From Brachybacterium massiliense (lineage in GTDB: Bacteria > Actinomycetota > Actinomycetes > Actinomycetales > Dermabacteraceae), in the NCBI RefSeq assembly GCF_900184245.1, contig NZ_FXXB01000006.1:310001-374000 (forward strand): DNA of 64,000 bases, given 5' to 3'. The position numbers and the translations under genes were made by a program. Position 1 is the stretch's first letter. Each line of letters opens with the position of its first letter. The notes beneath the pieces are model-generated. The model had not been told where the DNA came from, did no database searches, and saw nothing but the letters and a program-made list of their open reading frames with translations. Of the stretch, positions 58,590-64,000 are shown in pieces.

Positions 58590-58633
58590 CACGAGGAGGG
58601 GCTGCCGTCACTCGACGGCAGCCCCTCCTCGTG
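58590..58633. terminator. 20-bp perfect hairpin between TRAP permease and flavin reductase
   Basis: CACGAGGAGGGGCTGCCGTC, loop ACTC, and GACGGCAGCCCCTCCTCGTG: a perfect 20-bp stem between convergent genes, serving as a bidirectional terminator. Confidence 0.9.
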
Positions 58634-58655
58634 CTTGCATGCGGTGCTCAGGCGC

Positions 58656-59147
58656 TCATGAGGCGCGGCACTGCACCAGCTCCTTGAACTCGCTGCGGTG
58701 GAACACCATCGCCTCTGCCTCCGGCCGGCTGCCGATCGAGAGCACCTCGAGCAGAGCGATGTCGTGATCGCCGGCGCGCACCTGGTCGTGCACCTGCACC
58801 GTCATCCAGGCCGGGGTGGAGCCGAGGGTCAGCGCACCGGCCTCGTCGATGTGGAGATCCACGCCCTCGAAGCGCCGGTCGCGATCCTTCGAGGCGAGCT
58901 GGCGGGCCAGGTGCGCCTGCTCGAGGCCCAGCACGCTCACTCCGAGCCGGCCGTGCTCACGCAGCACGGGCCAGGTCTGCGAGGTGTGCTGGACCGCGAC
59001 CGAGACCAGCGGCGGGTCCAGGGACACGCCCACGGTGAAGGTGGAGGCGAGCAGTCCGTGGCGCACGCCGTCGATCTCGGCGGCGACCAGGACCACACCT
59101 TGAGGGAAGTGGGAGAACGCCTCGCGGAGGGCGATGTCGGTCAGCAT
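58656..59147 (-). CDS. Flavin reductase family protein
   Basis: The product has 163 residues. Split-barrel flavin reductase: ALREAFSHFPQGVVLVAAEI, FTVGVSLDPPLVSVAVQHTS, RLGVSVLGLEQAHLARQLAS and GDHDIALLEVLSIG (the GDH motif). It is the FMN/FAD reductase partner of two-component monooxygenases. The start is set by TACAGT 7 nt before the ATG complementary to 59145-59147. No monooxygenase is nearby. Confidence 0.92.
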   Translation of the reverse strand: MLTDIALREAFSHFPQGVVLVAAEIDGVRHGLLASTFTVGVSLDPPLVSVAVQHTSQTWPVLREHGRLGVSVLGLEQAHLARQLASKDRDRRFEGVDLHIDEAGALTLGSTPAWMTVQVHDQVRAGDHDIALLEVLSIGSRPEAEAMVFHRSEFKELVQCRAS

Positions 59148-59240
59148 GCTTCGCACTGTAGGCCGTGAGCGGCAGCAGGCGCACGGCGGATGACGCATCG
59201 CGGACTCGCGGCGTCATCCGCCGTCACAGGCGGGGCGTGC

Positions 59241-60038
59241 TCACCCCTCCGGCACCGCTTCCTCCATCGCGCTGATCTGGAAGGTCGCGCCCTCCGGATC
59301 TGCGATCGTGGCGATCCGGCCGAAGGGGGAGTCCACCGGTCCATCGAGCACCGTCCCGCCGAGCTTCCGCACCCTGGCGAGCGCCGCTTCGCTCGAGCCG
59401 ACACCGAGGTAGAGGCGCCAGCCGGTGGCTTCCTCGGGCATCACCCCGGTCGCATCGCCGATGCCCCAGCTGGCGGATTCTCCGGGGCCGTTGGTGGCGT
59501 AGCGGAAGTCGTCGGAGTCCATCGGCTCGGTGAGCGGGACCAGCTGGGCGTCGAACACCGCGGTGTAGAACGCGGAGGCCTCGTCATAGCGCAGGGTCAT
59601 CAGCTCGAACCAGACGGGGGAGCCCGGGACGCCGGTGAAGTCATAGCCCTCGAGCTGGTTCGGCTGCCACATGCTGATCAGTGCGCCGGTGGAATCCAGG
59701 ATCAGCGCGTTGCGTCCCCAATCGCCGATGTCGTGGGCGGGCATCACCACGGTGCCGCCGTTCTCGAGGGCCTTCGTCGAACGGGCATCGATGTCGTCCA
59801 CGCTGAGGTGCACGCCCCATTCGGCAGTGAGCTCCTTCCCCTCCGGGCAGGTCATGCCTGCGATCGACATCGCCCCGCCCACCAGGGCGCCGTCGTTGCG
59901 GATCAGGTGGTAGTGGTTGAACTGCTCGCCGAGGTCCTCGAAGGACCAGCCGAACAGTCCCGTGTAGAAGGTCTTCGCCGCCTCGAGGTCATGGACGCCG
60001 AGGTCGAGCCAGGTGCTGGTGCCGGTGGTGCGGGTCAT
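59241..60038 (-). CDS. Two-domain VOC-family protein
   Basis: The product has 265 residues with two tandem glyoxalase folds: LDLGVHDLEAAKTFYTGLFG and GALVGGAMSIAGM in the first, FELMTLRYDEASAFYTAVFD and GRIATIADPEGATFQISAM in the second. AGGAGG 4 nt before the ATG. Possibly a stress-induced hydrolase or lyase; 27-kDa antigen Cfp30-like proteins have this layout. It lies just downstream of the AraC-type gene, read in the same direction. Confidence 0.9.
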   Translation of the reverse strand: MTRTTGTSTWLDLGVHDLEAAKTFYTGLFGWSFEDLGEQFNHYHLIRNDGALVGGAMSIAGMTCPEGKELTAEWGVHLSVDDIDARSTKALENGGTVVMPAHDIGDWGRNALILDSTGALISMWQPNQLEGYDFTGVPGSPVWFELMTLRYDEASAFYTAVFDAQLVPLTEPMDSDDFRYATNGPGESASWGIGDATGVMPEEATGWRLYLGVGSSEAALARVRKLGGTVLDGPVDSPFGRIATIADPEGATFQISAMEEAVPEG

Positions 60039-60141
60039 CGTTCCTCCTGGGGTCGGGGCCGTGGGCCCGGTGTGCCTCCACGCTAGGCGCGCAGGCTCGG
60101 CGATCGATGTCCGATCCTGCGCAGCCTGGAGGCGGAGCCGG

Positions 60142-60900
60142 TCAGCTGCGGCAGAGGACGGGCAGCGCGGACAGCAGCGGGGGACGGCCCGCACCGGGCG
60201 CGGCGCGCAGGTGCAGGGTGAGCTCGGCCGGTGCGGTCAGCGGCGCGGGGTGGACGGCGACCAGCGGCGCGGTGGGCACGAGCATGTCCTCGGGGTCCGC
60301 GTGGGCGGGCACCGCGAAGCCCAGCAGGAACGGCGCCCCAGGGCAGAGCGGCAGGTCCGCGACGGGCTGCCCGCTCAGCAGCGCCCCGGCCCGGGGCAGG
60401 CCGATCGGTGCCGGATGCGGGTACCAGCCCACCCAGATCGACGCGTCACCGCGCGTCTCGGCGCCGGCGGGGAGCTCCAGATGCACCCGCACGTGCTCGG
60501 GATGCGGCGGCAGGAGCGTGAACGGCCGCGGTGGCCGGGCGCTGACGCGCTCGGCGAGGCGGCGCAGCTGGCCCGGAGCGACCCCGACGGTGGCGCGGAA
60601 GCGGCGGCTGAAGCTCGAGACCGAGTCGAAGCCCACCGCCATGGCCACGTCGATCACCGGATCATCCTCGGCGAGCAGCAGGCGCTTGGCCGCATCGATC
60701 CTGAGGGCCGTGAGGTACTGGCCCGGGCCGATGCCCATGTGCGTGCGGAAGGCGCGGGAGAAGTGGAAGGGGCTGTAGCCGGCGTGCTCGGCGAGATCGC
60801 CCACGCTGAGGGTTGCCGTGTGCGTGCGGGCGAGGTCGATCACGGAGGCGAAGGAGGCCTCGGAGAGCGTGGGCACGGGCGTCGATGTGAGCGCAGTCAC
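60142..60900 (-). CDS. AraC-family transcriptional regulator
   Basis: The product has 252 residues. The N-terminal double helix-turn-helix (about 15-110: TLSVGDLAEHAGYSPFHFSR, TALRIDAAKRLLLAEDDPVI, MAVGFDSVSSFSRRFRATVG) is followed by a C-terminal effector domain (GyrI-like length). The order HTH first then effector is that of the Rob/SoxS-like branch. GTG start with TACACT 7 nt upstream. It is followed 103 nt later by the VOC gene, its likely target. Confidence 0.9.
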   Translation of the reverse strand: MTALTSTPVPTLSEASFASVIDLARTHTATLSVGDLAEHAGYSPFHFSRAFRTHMGIGPGQYLTALRIDAAKRLLLAEDDPVIDVAMAVGFDSVSSFSRRFRATVGVAPGQLRRLAERVSARPPRPFTLLPPHPEHVRVHLELPAGAETRGDASIWVGWYPHPAPIGLPRAGALLSGQPVADLPLCPGAPFLLGFAVPAHADPEDMLVPTAPLVAVHPAPLTAPAELTLHLRAAPGAGRPPLLSALPVLCRS

Positions 60901-60985
60901 GCACTCGAGTGTAGGGAACGGTGCGGACAGCGCACCAGAGTCCAGCTCTGCGCCGCAGCAGTGCAGCAGCAGCGCGCACGAGAGA

Positions 60986-61019
60986 CGGGCGGCCCCGCAC
61001 CGAGGTGCGGGACCGCCCG
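60986..61019. terminator. Terminator downstream of betA
   Basis: CGGGCGGCCCCGCAC, loop CGAG and GTGCGGGACCGCCCG: a 15-bp stem with one mismatch just beyond the betA stop (read on the complement). Confidence 0.8.
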
Positions 61020-61053
61020 TTCGTGGACCGAGCCCTCCGGGGAGGGGGCGCGG

Positions 61054-62646
61054 TCAGGCGCTGTGCTCGGCGCGGATCAGCTCCGCGGCGCGCTCGCCGA
61101 TCAGCATCGTGGTGATGTTCGGGTTCACCGCGACCAGCTGCGGCATCACCGAGGCGTCGACCACGCGCAGGCCCGTCACGCCCTTGACCCGCAGCTGCGG
61201 ATCCAGCGGCGACATCTCGTCGTCCGCCGCGCCCATCCGCACCGAGCCGGCCGGGTGGTAGACGGTGTTGTGGGTCTTGGCGACGTACTCGGCGATCTCC
61301 TCGTCGGTCTGGACGTCCTCGCCCGGGAACAGCTCCCGGCCGCGGAACTCGTCCATCGCGGACTGCGCGACGATCTCGCGTGCCCGGCGGATCCCGGCGA
61401 CGGCCACGCGCATGTCATGGCCCTCCTCGTCGGTGAAGTAGCGCGGATCCACACGCGGCTTGTCGCGGTAGTCCATCGTGCGCAGCCGCACCGTGCCGCG
61501 CGAGCGGGCGTGGGTGATGTTCGGGGTCAGCGCGAAGGACTCCGGCGAGGTGGGATAGCCGTGACGGCGGGTGTGCATGTCGAAGGGCACCGAGCCGTAG
61601 TGCATCATCAGGTCCGGCAGATCCAGACCCTCCTCGGTGGGGGAGAAGATCCCGATCTCCCACCACTGGGTGGACTCGCGGGTCATCGTCTGCGTGGACT
61701 CCCAGGAGATGACCGCCTCAGGGTGGTCCTGCAGGTTCGAGCCGACGCCGGGGGAGTCGACCCGCACCTCGACACCGACCTCGCGCAGGTGCTCGGCCGG
61801 GCCGATGCCGGAGAGCATCAGCAGCTTCGGCGAGTCGATCGCCCCGGCGGAGAGGATCACCTCGCGGCGCGCGTGCATGAGCGAGGAACGGTCGAAGGCG
61901 TTGTCGATGTACTCCACGCCCGTGGCCCGCTGCTCCTGGTCGAAGAGCACCCGCATCACCTGCAGGCCGGTCAGCACGTGCAGGTTCTCCCGCTCGAGGT
62001 GCGGGTGCAGGTAGGACACCGAGGAGGAGGCGCGGGTGCCGTCGGCCTGGCGGTTGACCTGGAACCAGTTCGCACCGTTGACCACGGTCTCGAAGTCGTT
62101 GAACCGCGCGCGCGGGATACCGGCCTGCTCGCAGGCGTCCAGGATCGCCACGCCCACCGGGTCCTCGGCGGGCACGTCCATCAGGTGCACCGGGCCGTCG
62201 GTGCCGTGGCCCTCGCCGGTGCGATCCATGTTGGTCTCGAGACGGGAGATCAGCGGCATGATCGTCTCGGCGTTCCAGCCCTCGGCGCCGAGCTGCTCCC
62301 ACAGGTCCATGTCCTCGGCCGGCGGGTGGAAGGCGATGCAGGAGTTGTGGGAGGAGCAGCCGCCCAGCACCTTCGCACGCGAGTGACGCATGAAGGAGTT
62401 GCCGTTCTCCTGCGGCTCGATCGGGTAGTCCCAGTCCAGACCGGACTCCAACAGCTCGGGCCAGCGCTTGAGCTGCAGCACCTCCTGGTGCTCGAGATCG
62501 GAGGGCCCGGCTTCGAGCAGGGCCACCTCGACGGAGGGGTCCTCGCTCAGGCGCGAGGCGAGCACGGCACCGGCGGAGCCGCCGCCGACGACGATGTAGT
62601 CGAACTCGGAGACGGGGTTCTCGGACGTGAGGTCCTGTGCGGACAT
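61054..62646 (-). CDS. betA: Choline dehydrogenase (GMC oxidoreductase)
   Basis: The product has 530 residues. The FAD-binding motif DYIVVGGGSAGAVLASRLSE lies at about 16-35. The GMC signatures SRAKVLGGCSSHNSCIAFHP (GMC_1) and GAIDSPKLLMLSGIGPAEHL (GMC_2) and the C-terminal HPAGSVRMG, VDASVMPQLVAVNPNITTM with the catalytic His/Asn complete the enzyme. It oxidises choline to betaine aldehyde and onward in many bacteria. ATG with AGGAAG upstream. It follows betB by 89 nt in one transcription unit, separated by a hairpin. Confidence 0.93.
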   Translation of the reverse strand: MSAQDLTSENPVSEFDYIVVGGGSAGAVLASRLSEDPSVEVALLEAGPSDLEHQEVLQLKRWPELLESGLDWDYPIEPQENGNSFMRHSRAKVLGGCSSHNSCIAFHPPAEDMDLWEQLGAEGWNAETIMPLISRLETNMDRTGEGHGTDGPVHLMDVPAEDPVGVAILDACEQAGIPRARFNDFETVVNGANWFQVNRQADGTRASSSVSYLHPHLERENLHVLTGLQVMRVLFDQEQRATGVEYIDNAFDRSSLMHARREVILSAGAIDSPKLLMLSGIGPAEHLREVGVEVRVDSPGVGSNLQDHPEAVISWESTQTMTRESTQWWEIGIFSPTEEGLDLPDLMMHYGSVPFDMHTRRHGYPTSPESFALTPNITHARSRGTVRLRTMDYRDKPRVDPRYFTDEEGHDMRVAVAGIRRAREIVAQSAMDEFRGRELFPGEDVQTDEEIAEYVAKTHNTVYHPAGSVRMGAADDEMSPLDPQLRVKGVTGLRVVDASVMPQLVAVNPNITTMLIGERAAELIRAEHSA

Positions 62647-62686
62647 GTCAGCTGCTTCCTGTCGATGAAGGGATGGAACGGGGGAG

Positions 62687-62721
62687 GGAGCGCCCCGCCG
62701 AGGCGTGCGGCGGGACGCTCC
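62687..62721. promoter_or_regulatory. Hairpin in the betB-betA gap
   Basis: GGAGCGCCCCGCCG, 7-nt loop, CGGCGGGACGCTCC: 13 of 14 pairs (one C-A mismatch) between betB and betA. It may partly terminate or stabilise the 3' end of betB mRNA and so lower betA relative to betB. Confidence 0.55.
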
Positions 62722-62735
62722 GGGACCGCGCGGGA

Positions 62736-64000
62736 TCAGTCCTTGCGCGGGAACCAGCCGGAGACGGCCGGTTCGGTGTTGTGGTAGATGTGCTTGGTCT
62801 CGGTGTACTCCTCGAGACCGGAGGGACCCAGCTCCCGGCCGACGCCGGACATCTTGTAGCCGCCCCACTCCGCCTGCGGCAGGTAGGGGTGGTAGTCGTT
62901 GATCCAGATGGTGCCGTGGCGCAGGCGCCGCGAGACGCGCTGCGCGGTGCCGGCGTCCGAGGTCCACACCGCGCCGGCCAGGCCGTACTCGGTGTCGTTG
63001 GCGATCGCGATCGCCTCCTGCTCGGTGGAGAAGGTCTCCACCGTGATCACCGGGCCGAAGCCCTCCTCGATCACGGCGGGGTTGTCCGCGGTGCACTGAT
63101 CCAGCACCGTCGGCGCGTAGAAGAAGCCCTGCTCGTGCTCGGGGCCGCCCCAGTGCCCACCCGTGCGCAGCCGCGCCCCGGCGGCGACGCCCCGCTCGAC
63201 GTAGTCGGTGACCTTGTCGCGATGCTCCTTGGAGACCAGCGGGCCGGTCTCGGCCTTCGGATCCAGCGGACCGCCCATCACGATGCCCTCCGCGCGGGCG
63301 ACCAGTTCGTCCACGAACCGCTCGGCGATCGACTCGTGCACGATCAGCCGCGTGCCGGCCGAGCAGACCAGGCCCGAGTCGAGGAAGCCGGCGTTGAGCG
63401 CATTGTCGAGCGCCGCCTCGTAGTCGGCGTCGGCGAAGACCACGTTGGGGTTCTTGCCGCCCAGCTCGAGCGCGACCTTCTTGATGCCGTGCGCGGCGGC
63501 CTCGGCGATCTTGCGCCCGGTGACCAGGCCGCCGGTGAAGGAGACCAGGTCGATCTCGGGGTGGGAGGACAGCGGAGCGCCCACCACGCCGCCGTCGCCC
63601 AGCACGAGGTTCGCGACCCCGGCGGGCAGACCCAGCGAGTCCAGCACATCCATGATCAGGATCGTGGTGTGCGGGGTGAGCTCGGCCGGCTTGATCACGA
63701 AGGAGTTGCCCGCCGCGAGCGCCGGGGCGATCTTCCACGCGGCCTGCAGCAGCGGGAAGTTCCAGGGGGTGATCATGCCGCACACGCCGATCGGCTCGTG
63801 CACCACGCGCGAGATGACGCTGGCGTCCCCCGCATCGACCAGGCGGCCGGGGTTCTGATCGGCGATCTTGCCGAAGTAGCGGAAGCACGAGGTGATGTCG
63901 TCCATGTCGCCCTCGGCCTCGACCAGGCGCTTGCCGGTGTCGAGGGCCTCGGCGCGGGCGAACTCGTCCTTGCGCTCCTGGAGGGCGTCTGCCACGCGCA
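62736..64000 (-). CDS. betB: Betaine-aldehyde dehydrogenase (partial, runs off the window)
   Basis: The last ~420 residues of an aldehyde dehydrogenase: PIGVCGMITPWNFPLLQAAW, KVALELGGKNPNVVFADADY (general base Glu), GLVCSAGTRLIVHESIAERF (catalytic Cys in SGLVCSAGTR), EEGFGPVITVETFSTEQEAI. The N-terminal ~75 residues are beyond position 64000. It converts betaine aldehyde to glycine betaine with NAD(P). With betA it forms the osmoprotectant pathway; the BCCT relic at 28.6 kb is the only visible related transporter. Confidence 0.92.
   Translation of the reverse strand, partial: RVADALQERKDEFARAEALDTGKRLVEAEGDMDDITSCFRYFGKIADQNPGRLVDAGDASVISRVVHEPIGVCGMITPWNFPLLQAAWKIAPALAAGNSFVIKPAELTPHTTILIMDVLDSLGLPAGVANLVLGDGGVVGAPLSSHPEIDLVSFTGGLVTGRKIAEAAAHGIKKVALELGGKNPNVVFADADYEAALDNALNAGFLDSGLVCSAGTRLIVHESIAERFVDELVARAEGIVMGGPLDPKAETGPLVSKEHRDKVTDYVERGVAAGARLRTGGHWGGPEHEQGFFYAPTVLDQCTADNPAVIEEGFGPVITVETFSTEQEAIAIANDTEYGLAGAVWTSDAGTAQRVSRRLRHGTIWINDYHPYLPQAEWGGYKMSGVGRELGPSGLEEYTETKHIYHNTEPAVSGWFPRKD

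Noticed and set aside
60013..62787. Very long open frame (over 900 codons) on the plus strand opposite AraC and betA
   Set aside because: Typical GC-rich antisense shadow; composition is His/Arg/Gly-rich without domain pattern, while the complement encodes clear betA and AraC proteins.
61054..63888. Apparent fusion of betB and betA in one minus-strand frame
   Set aside because: The upstream part is a shadow frame of betB. betA has its own ATG and ribosome site at 62646, and betB ends at 62736 in another frame.

Overview
The window is 64 kb of very GC-rich chromosome from an actinobacterium. The Mycobacterium/Streptomyces-type gene set, the three-gene operon histidine phosphatase / DUF3090 / SCO1664-like kinase, and the general character of the proteins suggest Micrococcales, perhaps a Brachybacterium-like Dermabacteraceae; that placement is inference. 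At least two dozen genes start with no Shine-Dalgarno sequence but with a TANNNT hexamer 5-8 nt before the start codon, the signature of leaderless transcription. No rRNA, tRNA or CRISPR array was seen.

Layout. (1) 1-6.5 kb is conserved core: xseA (partial), ispH, rmuC, a PH-like protein, an orphan WXG100-like protein with its neighbour, and ychF. (2) 6.5-30.2 kb is an accessory region that begins exactly at the stop codon of ychF. It is punctuated by eight further copies of the last ~50 bp of ychF (near 13.06, 14.38, 16.24, 17.76, 24.44, 24.90, 25.80 and 30.22 kb), all in the same orientation. Between the copies lie cassette-like modules: TetR/SDR/SnoaL/LtrA; TetR/membrane protein; OsmC/ACT/ArsR-type regulator; a FitAB-type toxin-antitoxin plus GNAT; a composite module with hydrolase and TetR fragments, a methyltransferase, two ISL3 remnants or elements and higBA-hydrolase; two very small modules; and a second, decayed OsmC/ACT pair followed by an MFS exporter with an attenuator leader and a 5'-truncated BCCT transporter. 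I read this as a repeated-integration or cassette array at the ychF 3' end, with no recombinase gene in the window. It is the most interesting feature here.

(3) 30.2-41.7 kb is a mixed zone of hypothetical membrane proteins, a VOC/WYL pair, a 169-bp direct repeat, an aspartate-racemase-like gene split by a complete ISL3 element with an 8-bp target duplication, a DapA-like gene broken by one in-frame amber codon, and the conserved phosphatase/DUF3090/SCO1664 operon. (4) 41.9-55.4 kb is mostly single small enzymes: two nearly duplicate trhO genes, an aldo/keto reductase, a cystathionine gamma-synthase-like enzyme, VOC, YtoQ, PAP2, RibD-like, DUF3152, DUF429, PlsC, ArfB, GrpB and pterin carbinolamine dehydratase. 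(5) 55.5-64 kb carries a TAXI-type TRAP transporter (binding protein plus fused permease), a flavin reductase, a VOC protein with an AraC regulator, and betA-betB for oxidation of choline to glycine betaine, with betB running off the window.

Pseudogenes and broken genes are concentrated between 6.5 and 49 kb (truncations, frameshifts and in-frame ambers), consistent with a plastic region next to stable core genes.
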